Shown piece after piece: positions 24,404-38,155 of a stretch of 64,000 nucleotides of DNA (its first letter is position 1; the number at the start of each line of letters is the position of its first letter). A model generated the notes under the pieces. The model made no database searches, was not told the origin of the DNA, and saw only the letters and a list, made by a program, of their open reading frames with translations. Source of the stretch: Effrenium voratum (lineage: Eukaryota > Sar > Dinophyceae > Suessiales > Symbiodiniaceae); NCBI GenBank assembly GCA_963377175.1, contig CAUJNA010002846.1, forward strand, positions 279,501 to 343,500, given 5' to 3'. A program made the translations under genes and the position numbers.

Positions 24404-24510
24404 GGGCCTCCAGAGTTGAGAGGTTGGAATACGGGTACCCGATTTTTTTCGGTAGTCCATTTTACTTGGGGAACACTCCCCCCAAAAAAGGGTGAAAGGG
24501 CACTACTGGG
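24404..24510. mobile_element. Dispersed repeat family C copy
   Basis: Pattern: CCTCCAG, GAGAGG(T/A)T(A/G)GAATA, GGGTACCC, T-run, TAGTC(T/C)ATTTTA, GGGGAACCCTCCCC, AAAAGGGTAAAAGGGCACTAC. Other copies: 25932-26048, 31078-31185, 36511-36690 (interrupted), 41071-41180, 44191-44240, 44393-44513, 45188-45290, 52270-52345. All are short with no coding capacity. The G/C-rich end pair GGGGAACCC/GGGTA suggests a folded structure, but the termini are not defined. Confidence 0.7.
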
Positions 24511-25931
24511 GGACCTAGAGGAAACCAACAGGAAAACCGAAATGCAGTTTGGAGGGTCAACCTTACAATAAACACACACCCGACGTGCGTTTTTAATAAG
24601 GAAAACAAGTGGGGATGAATTCATGTGCACCAACTACTTTTGCGGTGCTGCACTATTTTACAAATTCTATAGCCTAAAAAAACACATAGTTGAAACCATT
24701 GTTTGTTTGGTACGTAATTACAGGGGAATCAAATTCTGAAAGGTGGTGCGAAATGGGTTTCATCAGTTTCATCCCTCCCCGCTATGGCTATGCCATTTGC
24801 GGAATGCCCTCCCAAATGGACAAATATCTCATCATCAATCCAAGCGCCAACTTGCTATGCATTCATTTTCCTTAGGGTCCCATGGCCAAGGTTCGTCTCA
24901 TACCGGAGCCTGGGTCCCCAAAACAGCTTGGCTTTCCATTGGTTCCTTTAAATCCCAAACATGGGGCACAACAAAAGACAGTCACGCCCATCTACCTCAA
25001 ATGGAAGGGCCTTTTGGGTAGACCATTTTAATACCGGGTTTTGATTGTGACTCATATGAACAACATAGTCTTTGGCAAGCCCTTGCTGTATCACAGAAGT
25101 GGTCATTCCCCACAGCCCTGCTTTTCATCGACAGAACCTTTTTGCAACTATTTCTGGCTTGGCCCTTACTAACCTTCATCTACCCGAATCGGTTTTGAGG
25201 ACGTGGCTCATATAAAGGGGGATTTCCTTGTATCACAGTGGGGAGAAACCCCAAAAGGTGCCGATGACCAGCCGGACCCAGCCTGGGAGCCACGGAGAAA
25301 ATCCACGATTCGACGGTTTTTTTTGGTTTCGCGGTGTCCAAAAGACCCAACAAACCGCCAACCCAACAGCCCAACAGCCTGATAGCCAAAGCAACAACAG
25401 CCCAACAACCCAGTAGCCCAACAACCCAAGAACAACCCAACCACAAACCTTAATCCCAGCATCCGAAGTAGAACCCAACAGTCAAACAAACCTGACAGCC
25501 GACCATCTCAGGTGCTCTGGGACTTGGCTACATGGGCTCTCTTCTTCGAGCCACCCGCTTCAAGGGGATTCCCCAAAATGACAACCTCCCCTTCGCTCCT
25601 CTGAAAAAAAAAAACAAAAAACACTCAAATGGTTAGGTAAGTGGCTCATAACCATGGCAAAGCTAAACCCATTTAGCGATTCCTCCCGGACCATCTATGT
25701 GATATTAACCTCGGAAAATATTTGGAGGACCGTACTAATCAATGCTGGTTTCCCTTTGAGTAGGGACATGATATATTTTTTGGGGTGCCTCTCATCAGAA
25801 GGGCCCCCAGGACTCAGGACTCATCCGAGGCTCTTGTTTCAGGTGACGAGACACTTGTTTTTCTGACAGGTTGGCAAGCTGCGCTGGTTTCAGGTTGGAA
25901 ACAAGGACCCTTTGGATGATATGAAACCCCA
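24511..25931. other. No gene seen
   Basis: Only short frames. A CAACAGCCCAA-rich stretch at 25340-25480 yields tryptophan/leucine-rich antisense frames by composition alone. Nothing else recognised. Confidence 0.5.
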
Positions 25932-26048
25932 TCTAGGTCCTCCAGTAGAGAGATTAGAATAAGGGTACCCCTTTTTCTTTTCTATTTTAGTAGGGCAACC
26001 CTCCCCCCAAAAAAGACACTAAAAGTTGGCACTACTGCGAAACCTAGC

Positions 26049-27059
26049 CCATCGTTTTGGTGGATTGACCCCCATCGCTGGACGCATTGGCCCAACACCC
26101 AGGCAAAAATAAAAATAAAAACGACTTCTGACTTTGACCGCTAGACACTTCCCAAGTTGACTGGCCAAAAAAAGTCTGAACTTTTTATTTACCACTAAAT
26201 TCGTCTTCAAAAAAGTTTAAAGTCCATGAACTCAGGAAGTGAGGCTAGAAACAGGCGCAAGAAACAAAAAAACCTGACCCCAGTCGCTCCACGAAGTGGG
26301 CCCCCAGTTGCTCCCCCAACGCGCCTCCGAAAGGTTGGCCTCGGACGTGTTCTGTCGCATCCGCACCTGGAAGGAGGATGTGGGGGGGGGGGGGGGCCAG
26401 GCCGCCTCCGGGTTCGGCTTCAAGGCTTTCCAAAGGAAACGGGGCTACCCATGAAGGGAAGCTCTCTGTGGTTTTAAAGGGAAAAGGGGCTCACCTTATG
26501 CTCCCATGTGGTTTTAAACCTTCAACGGGCCGAAGCCAGGTGAGGTGTAAAACCACACAAAAAAAAGGAGAAATATAGGGACCCGTGTTTGGGGCTAAAA
26601 CAAAGCAGCACAGGCAAAAAACCGCAACTCCTTGGGGTCCTCTCTCATCTCAAGGGGAGTTTAGAAGCAACTTCCATGGCAACTAATTGAAAGCTGGCGC
26701 TCTGACAGAACACAAGAATAAGCATGCGCGACACAAACAAATCATGCGCGTGTGGGGAATAGAGATGTAACAGCGCACAACTCTGCCGGCTTCAGTTTCT
26801 TCGGATGCTTGCAAGTGGCGTTCGGTCGGAGCGATTTCGTTCGGAGCGATTTCGGAGCGATCTCGGATTGACCTTGGCACTTGACGCAACATCGGTCTGC
26901 GTGGCGCTTCGCATGGCGCTGGCATGCGCTGACACAAGGTCGCGGGCCAACACTTTCGCACGGGCCAAGGCATAGATTGATAGGTTGAACAGATAGCTGA
27001 AAAGATGGAAATCTTGAAAGAATCATGGATAGATGGAGAAATAGCTAGGTAAGAAGATT
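26049..27059. other. No gene seen
   Basis: Holds the second copy of the AAAAGTCTGAACT repeat (26165-26250), a G-run at 26382-26396, and a GGAGCGATTTCG direct duplication at about 26830-26860. No convincing coding sequence. Confidence 0.5.
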
Positions 27060-28160
<1,101 letters not shown>

Positions 28161-29180
28161 TTAGATTAAGATTAGATTGGATTAGACAAATATACATATA
28201 TATATATATAGACATACATACATATAGAGAGAGAGAGAGAGAACGACAGGTTGGATAGACAAGTAGATTGGACGAACGAGTGGTTGGATAAATGAAATAG
28301 ACGAATAGATAGATGGATAGGACAGAACAGCACAAGATGGGATGGGATGGTATAGGATAGGAAAGGATAGGATGGATGTATGGATTACTAGGCGAGAGAG
28401 AAACACAGAGAAATATCACGAGACAGCGAAAGAGAAAGCAAACAATAACAATGAGAAACAGAAAGAGACACATAAAGACAGACATAAATAACACATAAAG
28501 AAATATATAAAGAAAGAAAGACATAAAGCAACACATGAAGAAGGTAATAAATACAGGATGGAAGGAACGAAGAAAGGAACGCCAGACATAACATTACAAA
28601 CAAGAAATAACGAAAGGAAATAACAGTCAGAAACGACAGACAGACCGAACCAGAAAGAAATAACTCGGAAAGAAAGGAAAGACAGAACTCAAAGAATGAC
28701 AAGTACGGGAGAGATGAAGAGCAAGGATATAAAAGTAAAGAGACATTGAATACTTGAACAAGTAATGATAAAGTGAAAGACACGATAAACATATAGCTGT
28801 AGTTCTTATACGATTGAAACGCCCCCCCCCCCCCCGGCTTTGCCGGCTCGACTAGTATTTATGTCTGCCAACCCAATGTTGCGGATCAGAGCAAAGAAGA
28901 GGGTGATCTTTGGCGTGTCAAAGCGAGCAAAACACAACTTGTAGTAAAAACAGTTTTAGAAGAAAAGCGGTGCCACGAAGCATCCTCCTGCTCTCACGCA
29001 TGATTTCGGTATTTCGAGATACATTCAGATCCAGCTTTCCGCGCGAAATGGGTGCGTCTTTCTTTACGGAACCTGAAGGAGGTAGTGACTTTTTGGTTTC
29101 CCTTCAAACCACCCGAAGATGGGCAATCCACAGGTAACAAAAAAAACAAGGCCATCAAGCGAAATATACGGTTCCGCGCG
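28161..29180. other. Purine-rich, AT-microsatellite flank; no gene
   Basis: Contains (TA)n at 28196-28209, (GA)n at 28226-28241, and a strongly purine-biased strand (GAAAGAAA, AAGGAA) to about 28760. A C-run lies at 28823-28836, next to GGCTTTGCCGGC. Long antisense frames here are compositional. Confidence 0.7.
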
Positions 29181-29415
<235 letters not shown>

Positions 29416-31077
29416 TGATTTGCGTGGAATGTTCTTTTTAAATGGGCCAAGGGGAACAAACTCAATTCGGGGATTGCGGATTTTGAGAAAGACGCACATT
29501 TACCTTGTAATGTTGACCCCATATCAATCAACCCCAGCTTTTGGTTGATAGTGGGTGCCCCTGGGCTTAGTGAGGAACCTTTGAAGGGGAACACCCCCTT
29601 CTGAATAAACTGCCCAAAGCCGGCCGTATCGCCAACCTGACAAGCGGAGCCATTCATTTGCAATAGAGGTGCCCATGGCTAAGACCGGCATAGCCAAAAC
29701 AGCAGGATAAGGACAAAAATGGCATTGGTAGAAAGGCTTAGGGGCGAACGAAGGATGCTTCTAACTTTTTGGCAATTTTCAGCCTGGTTTGGAGATGCGG
29801 AGGTGCAGCATACTGCCCCAACCCAATCTATGTGAAACCTGCACCCCTCTCAAGCAACCTGAACATAGCCTTGAAGAACAAGCGATCCGTAACGACTAAC
29901 CTGGGCCCTGCAACAAGTTTCCCTTTGGCTGGCAAAAAAGGAAAGTGAAAGAACCGCCAAAGCCGAGATTGACAAATGGTTAGCTAAGACAGGCCGTCTG
30001 CGAATGAACGTTGCAACTCGGCTTTCGCAAGCAAAACAAATGTAACTTGATTTCAGGAATCAATCTCAAACGATGTGTTTACAGTCGCCAACACCTAGTG
30101 GTGTTTGATAGGGGGCCCATCAGCTAAATAGCCCAGACGGTCCGTGTATTTGTATTATGTTGCCGCTTTTGCATAGCTGTCCTTTTGGTAGAATAGATGG
30201 ACCTGGTGCATAGTTTCTAAAACCAATCTAAACTGGCGCTATCTATTAAACAAAAATAGGACACCTATGGCTGCATGTTGGCGTGAGATCTGATTGCCTT
30301 ACTCCGCCTTGGGAATTGCTTGGCCTTGTCCTTGTTGGCCCCAACCACAGTGGTCCATCGTTCGTTTGCTCCACATTTGGCCACATCGTACCTTGGTTGG
30401 CATCACGTCAAGCCTTGCTTTGTTGGCATAGGTTGAGTGTATTTGGCCTTCATGGCTCTGAACTGGCCTATGGCCGCATTTTGCATTGCATGTTTCATTT
30501 GGCCTCCTGGTTCATGTGACCCTGTCCGGCCGGCCTTTTTGGTTTACGGCCAACGACATATCGAGCTTCCTCCTTCTCAATTGAGACCAACAAAAAGGGA
30601 AGCAAATTCTTGTTGAGGTTGAAACATTTTAGCAGGAATCCATCAAAAGCAAACGCCACAGAAGAACTGGGACTTAGGGCTTATAGATTGAACTTCTTCC
30701 GGCAGTTGGTTGGCATGATGCGTTGCGTTTGTTGCTGTCAAACGGAAACCCCGCGCAAAGAAGCGAAAGCCGCAAAGAGCCCAGAACCTCCCTTTCAGCG
30801 CCATGCATTCTACCAATATGGAGATAGAGCTGAAAATGGAGGCCTTTCTACCATCCTTGTCAAAACGAGAAGTAAAACCACGCAAATGGCCACAGGGCGC
30901 AGCTTTGGGTTGGGGTTGGGGTTGGTGCGTCCGTCGCGCCTCATCTGTGGAATGCATCGATGCCGACCGTTGAGGGAGCCGAGGCTTTGCCTGTCGATTG
31001 CCGAAATGCGTCTAACGCTGACCCCTTGGAGCTGGTGTCTGCGTGACCCCTACTAGACCCCACGTATCCTGCAAGCG
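29416..31077. other. No gene seen
   Basis: Unique-looking intergenic DNA with frames under 150 codons and no recognised domain. A TTGGGGTTGGGGTTGG-type G-rich run lies at about 30905-30925. Confidence 0.5.
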
Positions 31078-31185
31078 TTTCTAGGTCCTCCAGTAAAGAG
31101 GATAGAATAAGGGTACCCTTTTTTCTGTAGTCGATTTAGGGGAACCCGCCCCCCAAAAAGGGTAAAAGGGCACTACTAGGTTTGC

Positions 31186-32285
31186 CAAAATGAAAGAGCC
31201 AGTTGCGCAGAGCAAGCTTGTTCAGGTCAGGGCTGCGCAGCAAGGGCTATGTTGAGATGTGCGGTGATGCAGGCCATGTTGATATGTGCTGGGCAGTAAA
31301 GAGATGTGGTGTGAAGCAAGGCTCTGTTGATATGGGCTGTGCACGATGCGTGTCAAGAACGGCTCTTGACAAAGGCAGCGCTTTGCCAGTGGGCATATGG
31401 TCATGCTCAAGTGAGGCACGCTCAAAACTGCTTGTGCCCCAAGGGGACATGGGACGTTTAGTAGGTCCTCCGTATTTGGGGGTTGATCACATTAAATGGT
31501 CCTGTACATGGGATGACCATTGGAACAACCACTACAAAAATTATAGTTCCCGCCAAATGGGAAAAGTTATGGTCAATTGGGGGCCGAACGGAACATTCAT
31601 CAACCCCTATTGGGACATTTAGCGAGTCGCCCCATGTCCTCTCCCTCCCAAAAAGACCACGGACAATATTCCAGGCACCTCCCCACAGATGCCATGTTAA
31701 ATCGCCTCTTTTCAGGGATCGGTGTGCTCATGAAGCCCGTTGCCCATCCCCTAGGAGCCCCTTGGACCTCATTCTTTGAGGTCGGAAAGGGCGTCAAAGG
31801 CACTCTTATTTAGGGTCTTGCTAGGGGTTGATTACTTGTCCATTCTTTTCAACCATCGTTCCTTTTAAAAACCAGCTGTTTCTTCTGGGGTTCTGATGGT
31901 TTTCTGGAAAGAAGGATCCCTGGAAAGAATGGGGAAGTGTCCCCTGGAGTCTTAGGCTCCTGGGGATCTAATGTTAACCTTGGATTAATTCAACCCCCAG
32001 TGTATCAATAGGTTTTCTCCCTGAGTTTAGAGGGGATCCCGCCCTTTCCGCGGTGGAACACGGGGAACCCCCCCTTGCCGATTCCGGCCTCGCCGTCTCC
32101 ATAGCCTTTCAACGGAATGAAAGCCACCGAAGCGAGGAGATATGGCGGGGATTTAAAAGCAGTTCCTCAAATCACCCTGACCTACTCTTGGTTGCGAAAT
32201 CTGCTCCCCTGCTAAAAGTTTAACTTTTAGTGGTTTAGTGGAAAACCCATTAGTTGGCAAAAAGTTAAAGTCCTACCAGCCAAGC
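31186..32285. other. No gene seen
   Basis: Short frames only. The left end of a CGGTTGC-family repeat begins at about 32190 (TTGGTTGCGAAATCTGCTCC). Confidence 0.5.
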
Positions 32286-32291
32286 AAAATG

Positions 32292-32413
32292 TACTGTGGA
32301 TGGACGGAGCACCGCGTTGAAGTTGAAACCATGGAGAACCATTGTTTGTTGGCATTTGCAGGGGAATCATCCTTTGTTTGTTAGGTGGTGCAGGATTTCG
32401 TCCATCCACAGTA
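32292..32413. mobile_element. MITE family E copy
   Basis: Terminal inverted repeats TACTGTGGATGGA and TCCATCCACAGTA with GCACCACC/GGTGGTGC just inside. The ends begin and finish in TA. It sits inside a CGGTTGC-family repeat (after CAAGCAAAATG), so it is an insertion into it. Other copies or ends: 38025-38155, 45714-45819, 46627-46758, 50478-50515 (left end), 51408-51457 (right end), 58627-58760. Confidence 0.75.
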
Positions 32414-32687
32414 GGACATGATTTTGGCAAAACGACCTGAACAAATGGTTAGGAAAAGAGTTCAGCAAGACTCCTGAAATGAATGGTTTCATCCTATGCG
32501 CGAATACTTCCAATTGCAAACAAAATGAACACATGTGTCCAGCGATAGTTTGCCTTTAAAACCAAGAAAAAACTACCCTCCCAACCACTAACACGGAACT
32601 GGACTGCAGGGTCCTGGTTTGGACCATCTTCCTTTAAAATGGACCCTCTGGTGGGTTCCATGTTAGTGGACCGGGTACATCAAACTC

Positions 32688-32832
32688 GTTGACCCAGGAT
32701 CTAAGTAGAACCCGTCCCATTAGGGGGGTGGACACCCCCCCAAAAGTGGTCTGAATCCAACCACTAAAAGGGGAAAAGCACCCCCCAATGAAAATCAACC
32801 CGGGGTTCTACTTAGATCCGGGGTCAACATTA
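32688..32832. mobile_element. MITE family F copy 1, long inverted repeats
   Basis: Ends GTTGACCCAGGATCTAAGTA and its near-complement at the right (TACTTAGATCC, GGGGTCAAC). The interior has GGGGGGTGG and CCCCCC arms around GTCTGAATCCAACCACTAAA. The second copy is at 51742-51885. Confidence 0.8.
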
Positions 32833-33754
32833 GTCTTCAGCATTAAAGGATTGCCAAAACCGGTAGTCAGAGTTGGATCCCCAAGGGTCCGCCAGCCGGG
32901 GGAGAATGCTCGCCTTGGTCCGTTTCAAACATGCCTCTTGTAATCGAGGTGGGTTCCGCGCATACTGATTGCTAAATCCATTTCGCACCACGCCTGGCGT
33001 CTGATGCTTCCCCTGTAAATACTAACAAACAATGGTGTCCCCTGGTGTCAAGATGGTGCTCGTCCATCCATAGTAGGGATGCGTGTTACCCCCTTTCAAG
33101 TGTCATGGAACAGGGGTCGTTGGAAAAAGACATGGCACCCATCTAGATTGTAAATGGGCCATGCAACGTTTATGGGGCCATTAGGATGACCACAAATGCA
33201 CCCATAGAGCCCTGTATGGCTGGGTGGGGGATATTAAGGGCTGGCTTGTCGCCCTTGAAGATACTTGTGTCTTCCATCCGCATCCTCGGTCAACGGTTTG
33301 CACGGACGCTGTCTAACTAAGCTTCCTTGGATGATGCTCAGAATCAGTTTAATATTTAGTCCATATACCCCAAAAGAAAAAAAAAAACACCCCCCCAAAG
33401 GGGAGAGTTTTGCACACTTCCATGATTGATGGAAACAGGGTAGAACCTTGGAGTGTATGACAATTTAGCGACACAGATTTGACTTTGAGCAAGAGGTCGA
33501 TTCGCGAACCGCTGAGTCTGTGGGCAGGTAGTTTGCGTTATGACAATTTGTACGTATATATACATATACACATAAAAAAAAATCCATTTGCTGAAGCCCC
33601 CGGAAAAAAATATATAGTAGTGGTAGTGATAGGTTCCCTTTAAAACCAACAAGGAAAATTGAGAAAGCTCCTGAAACCTACAATATATACTACAAGGGTC
33701 GTGCATGGGGTGGGGGGGGGGGTTGGGGCATGTATATATATATATGTATATATA
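32833..33754. other. No gene seen
   Basis: Intergenic. Includes the fragment CGTCCATCCATAGTA (about 33060), which resembles a family E right end, plus AT microsatellites at 33550-33575 and a G-run plus (TA)n at 33710-33755. Confidence 0.5.
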
Positions 33755-33875
33755 CTCGGTTGCTTTTTGTTCCCCTTCTAAAAGTTTAACTTTTCGTGGT
33801 TTAATGCAAAACCCATTAGACGGCAAAAAGTTGTTCAGTCCCAACATCCCTTGGCAAACTGCAGCTCTGTACAGG

Positions 33876-33970
33876 TACCTCGAGTCTCCATGACCCTTTA
33901 AAAATGGGGTCATTACCCAAAATAATGGGGTCATGGACCCATTTTTAAAGGGTCATGGAGACTCTAGGTA
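33876..33970. mobile_element. MITE family A copy, TA-flanked
   Basis: TA, then CCTCGAGTCTCCATGACCC, then complementary arms (AAATGGGGTCAT and ATGGACCCATTTT), then GGAGACTCTAGG, then TA. It is near-palindromic throughout. Confidence 0.8.
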
Positions 33971-34129
33971 TACGCATCTCAACCTCGAGCGCCCGAATTT
34001 GTCGCAACTCGAAGGCCTGCACGGCCAAAGGTGGTGGTCGGACAGGACTGCTGGCCATCTGGAACCTGTCGCTCGTTGAGCTTTTTTTCTCTCGAGCGGT
34101 GCCCCAAAATTGTTTTTGGCCGTCGTTGG

Positions 34130-34228
34130 TACCTAGACTCTCCGTCTGACCTGTTAAAGATGGGATCATTTACCGAAAAGAAAGGATCCTGACCCCATTT
34201 TTTTAAAGGGGCATGGAGAGTCTAGGTA
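34130..34228. mobile_element. MITE family A copy, TA-flanked
   Basis: TA, CCTAGACTCTCCGTCTGACC, interior, GGAGAGTCTAGG, TA. It is only 160 bp from the previous copy. Confidence 0.8.
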
Positions 34229-34735
34229 CCCCTTGTTCGGTGGTTTTGGAGGGACACCGATCGGAAAACCACCAGTTTGGGTTCCCTGTGGCGAGCCGTC
34301 TGTTTTCTTTTGGAGTGAGTACCACTGTTTCGGGTTTTGGAGAGACACCAAGGCAAACCCAGATGTCACCTGGTGGGTTCGTTTTTGGTTAGGACCTTAT
34401 GGGCTACCGGTAGCCCTGAGCTGGGGCTGAAATCCAACAAGAATCCAATCCACGTGACCAATTGAGATCATTTTACGTGGGGGGGGTGTGCATCCGCTAA
34501 CCACAATGGACATTCTCAAATGGATGCGTGCCAAAAAAGCCCTGGCGACCTCTCTTTGTTCCTACCCAAAAAAAAGGGAAACCGAACCAACCAAGCCAGC
34601 ATGTACCCCACACACGCCAGCGCGGAACAAAAAAAAACGGCTCAACTCTTGTTGGACAGCAAGCTGCAAAGGGACTAGGACTTGGGAAAGGCCTCGCAAC
34701 GGGGTGGAAAGAGCGAGGAACCACCAAGTGGGGTG

Positions 34736-34898
34736 GCCAAGAATAAAACGTCGAGTAGTGTCGACATCTTTGTTCTCCACGTCATGGAACACCAAGACGC
34801 AAGTCAGGGCCAGGTGGCCAAGACTAAAACGTCGAGTAGTGTCGACATCTTTGTTCTCCACGTCATGGAACACCAAGACGCAAGTCAGGGCCATGGAA
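34736..34898. repeat. 81-bp tandem duplication
   Basis: GCCAAGA(A/C)TAAAACGTCGAG starts at 34736 and again at 34817. The two copies are nearly identical, ending in CAAGTCAGGGCCA. Each holds the inverted repeat GTCGA/TCGAC. The following 350 bp are rich in GAGACAAG repeats. Confidence 0.85.
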
Positions 34899-36510
34899 AC
34901 AAAAAGCAAAAAGCGCGCGCGCCAGGCGCGAGGCACATGTGCGAGAAATCGAGCAAGTGTCGAGACAAGTGGGGAAACAGTAGGGAGACACATGGCGAAA
35001 CAAGCCGTGAGCAAGCGCAAGAAAGGAGAGAAGTGGCGAGACAATAGGGTGATATGCTGTGACAAGGTCCGAGTGAGCAAGCACAAAAAAGTGGGGAGAC
35101 AAGCAAAGCGACAAGACGTGACAAGCTCCACAAGCCGTGACAAGGTCCTACTCAGCAAGTACAAGCAGGGAGACAAGTGGGAAGCCAATTGGGGAGACAA
35201 GTGGGAAGCACAAGCAGGGAGACAAGTGGAGACAAACCGTGACACAGCCTACCAGGAGGCCAACTATCTCGTGGCTGAGAGCAACTCTTTACAATAGAGA
35301 ACCCCAACAGCTAGCTGTTGCGGGCGGTCCCCAACAGGAAAGTAGCCTTTTGAATCCCTCCTAGCTTCAGCAGTATTTCCACCTTAGACATCACACCGAG
35401 GGATTGACCAAGGATGTTTCACTCACTTGCCCAAAGGGCCCGACCTGGAAACAAAAGTTTAACCCTTCGGGGCCACTAAAAATGGACCAACAGGCGGAAA
35501 CCGGAAACCCCATGGACAGTTCAGGTCGATTCGCTTTGGGCAAGTGAGTCAAACTGGCTTCACAGGGAGTTTTTTTCTGTGGATGGAAAAAAAAACTCTG
35601 CACCACCAAAAAAGAAACCCAATGGAATGCTTCGATTCTCCTAAAAGTACCCAACCACCCCCCTTGGCTTCAATAGCGGTGCGGAACTGCGTCCATCAGG
35701 GACACTAAGAAGGTCGGTCCCGAACATCCCCACTCCATAGCCGCACAGTCGCAATTTCAGCCCGCTGAGCGCTCGAAATTTCGGGGGCCCAGGGTGTCCC
35801 TTGAAAAGCTCCCCCCCCACCCCCGCAATTGTACCCAAGTGGCCATGGAAGGAAATTTTTCAGGGCGGATGTGCGGCATGTCAGTGGGTACGGGTGCTGC
35901 CGTACTGGAAGGAATGGGAATTGCCATTGTTGTGGTTGAGTGCGGTTGCTCTGCACTTCCGCGGCTGGAAATAGTCCAAACTGTGTCCCAAAAGATGCCC
36001 TGGCTGTTTGTTCTTCCGGCTTGCCAGAGAATTTCCCAAGAACAAGATGTTTGCTCCCAAAGGTCAAGTCCTTTGTTTCCCCCCACCCCTCAGGTTGGTG
36101 GGTTGAAATAAGTCCAAACTTTGTTAAATTGAGTGGAGGGTCCTTTGCGATGCTTTGGGTGACCAAAAACATCTCCAAACGCTGTTTGCTTCCAACACGC
36201 AAAACTGCTTGTTTTTTGAAATAGGTCCAAGCCCAAAAAGGCCCACAACCTAGACACTTGCTACAACGTCCTTTTGGTGATAAATCTTCCATTCGCTTTT
36301 TCGCCGCCTGGAAAACATGAGAACATATTTCCAATCGATTCCCTTTAAAACCAACAGGAGAACATCACATAAAACACATCCTTAAGCAAATGGAACTACA
36401 TTGAAGCCCAAGCCTGGACTTGGCATGTTTGCGGGTCTATCCAAGCCCAAGAGCAAACTCAACAAAACCAACCCGGGGAGATGAACGCAAGGTGTCCCAG
36501 CCCTTGGAAT
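34899..36510. other. No gene seen; GAGACAAG-rich stretch
   Basis: 34900-35240 repeats GAGACAAG(T/C)GG and CAAGCAC irregularly. The same GGGAGACAAG word dominates the VNTR at 57.0-58.5 kb and recurs at 63.4-63.55 kb. The rest is unremarkable. Confidence 0.5.
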
Positions 36511-36551
36511 AAGGGGACCAACTTTTTTTTTTTATCTGCAGTCTATTTTAG

Positions 36552-36634
36552 TACCTAGACTCTCCATGACCCTTGAAAAATGGGGTCATTGCCTAAAATT
36601 AAGGGGTCATGAGGGGTCATGGAGACTCTAGGTA
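36552..36634. mobile_element. MITE family A copy nested in family C
   Basis: Family C reads TCTATTTTAGTAGGGGAACCC elsewhere (for example near 45230). Here the same sequence is split at TA: TCTATTTTAGTA, then the 79-bp element, then TAGGGGAACCC. The duplicated TA is the target site. Confidence 0.88.
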
Positions 36635-36690
36635 GGGGAACCCTCCCCCAAAAAGGGTAAAAGGGCACTACTGGGGTTCCTAGACAATGT

Positions 36691-38024
36691 GACTATAAAC
36701 CAATGGAACAGTTAGAGCCTCCCAGATTGACGGACTGGATGTTGTGATCAAACCTCATGCAGATCAAAACTTCCATGTGCTTAAGTCTCCTGGGAAAAAC
36801 AAACAAACCCTTTAAACAGGGAGTCATGTCCCACTATCTTTGGCAGATGACCCAATTTGTCAAGGGTCATGGAGACTCTAGGCAGTTGCTGTTGGCTCAA
36901 GTTCCTCAAGCTCGCCTCAAGCCCGGCTCCCGCGCAGACTTCAAGGGTTGGCGATTCAACCGTTTAAATCCGGTCGAACCACAAAGGGGAACCACTGTCG
37001 TTGAAATAACCACCTTGTTTCTTTCTACGCCATGTCCAAAAACCGCCCAAAATGGGTACCCCCGCAAAACATGCACAGACCCAAACAAAGGTTGATCAAC
37101 CGGTCCTTTACATGGGATGACAACGATCAAAGATGCCACCAAAGATGACTTTCGTCACATGGGAAAAGTTGCCCATGGTCATTTGGGGGGCTGAACGGAA
37201 CATTGTGATCAACCCCAAAATGCCCATGATTTCCAAGAGGAAGCACCTACTCATGCAGGTGAATTCCACATCCAAAGTTCCCGGCAAGCTCCAAATAGCC
37301 CCGTTCCGTTTGTCATATTCTGGTGAAATAACTTCCATTTTTCGTTGAGGTTTGACATCACATCCTTAAACAGGGATCCTTACATTCTACACCTGAACAT
37401 TGCATTGTAAATGGTGGTCTCCCTTCATTCCGGTGGAAAAAGCAACATGTTCTAATTGGTTGCAAAATGGAGATCTTTTAAGGAGCCCTGTTAAAAACCA
37501 GGCGGCTTCTTTGGAGAGCGCTTGCCCACGACGCCGTCGCCTGATTCTTCGGAGACCCAACGGTGTTCGGAGCCGAGTTTCCGCGGAGGGCTCGCCGCTC
37601 CACCTGCCGGGTGCTTCCATTGAGACAACCCCTGGAAAAAATGAGAAAATATTTTCCGTTGGGAAATCGATTCCCTTTCAAACCAACAGGGGAAATGAAA
37701 AACAAAACATTTCAGCAAATGGTTCTCAGCTATGGTAAGTAACCCATGGTATGGCTACCTCCTTTAAAACCAACAGGACAAAAACAAAACATTTGCGTTT
37801 CAGCAAATGGAAGGGTGTCTTTTGGTGCTTCGCGGATCTGCGGCCGAGTTCGTAGGAAGGTTATATACTGTCTAAGGGTTTTTGTATTACACCCTGGGAA
37901 TACACCCACTGGGTATTGACCCCATTTAGGCACATTTCCGGATAAAACCGGAAATTCGTTGAACCATTCTGGGTCATTTCCCAAGGGTGTAAGCCCAGGG
38001 TGTCATACAAAAAAACCTTCAGAT
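36691..38024. other. No gene seen
   Basis: Intergenic. One family A right end (GGGTCATGGAGACTCTAGG, about 36862-36882). The phrase CGATTCCCTTTAAAACCAAC recurs here, at 36335 and at 22990, marking another old dispersed family. Confidence 0.5.
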
Positions 38025-38155
38025 GGCTGTGGATGGTGGCGAAATCATCCGCACCTAAGACACGAAATCGGCCGATTCCCCAAGGCCGACAAAGAATGGC
38101 TTGGCCAGGTTTCTCTCGGTGGTGCGAAATGGATTTCGCCTTTCCATCCACAGTA

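Noticed and set aside
34413..34428. GGGCTACCGGTAGCCC, a perfect palindrome outside the retroelement
   Set aside because: As a hairpin with a four-base loop it would close on CCGG, not TANC, so it is not counted with the micro-hairpin family.
36892..36901. TTGGCTCAAG, a 10-nt match to the spliced-leader 3' end on the plus strand
   Set aside because: Shorter than the match at 19560, not upstream of any coding sequence, and a 10-mer is expected by chance in this length at appreciable frequency.
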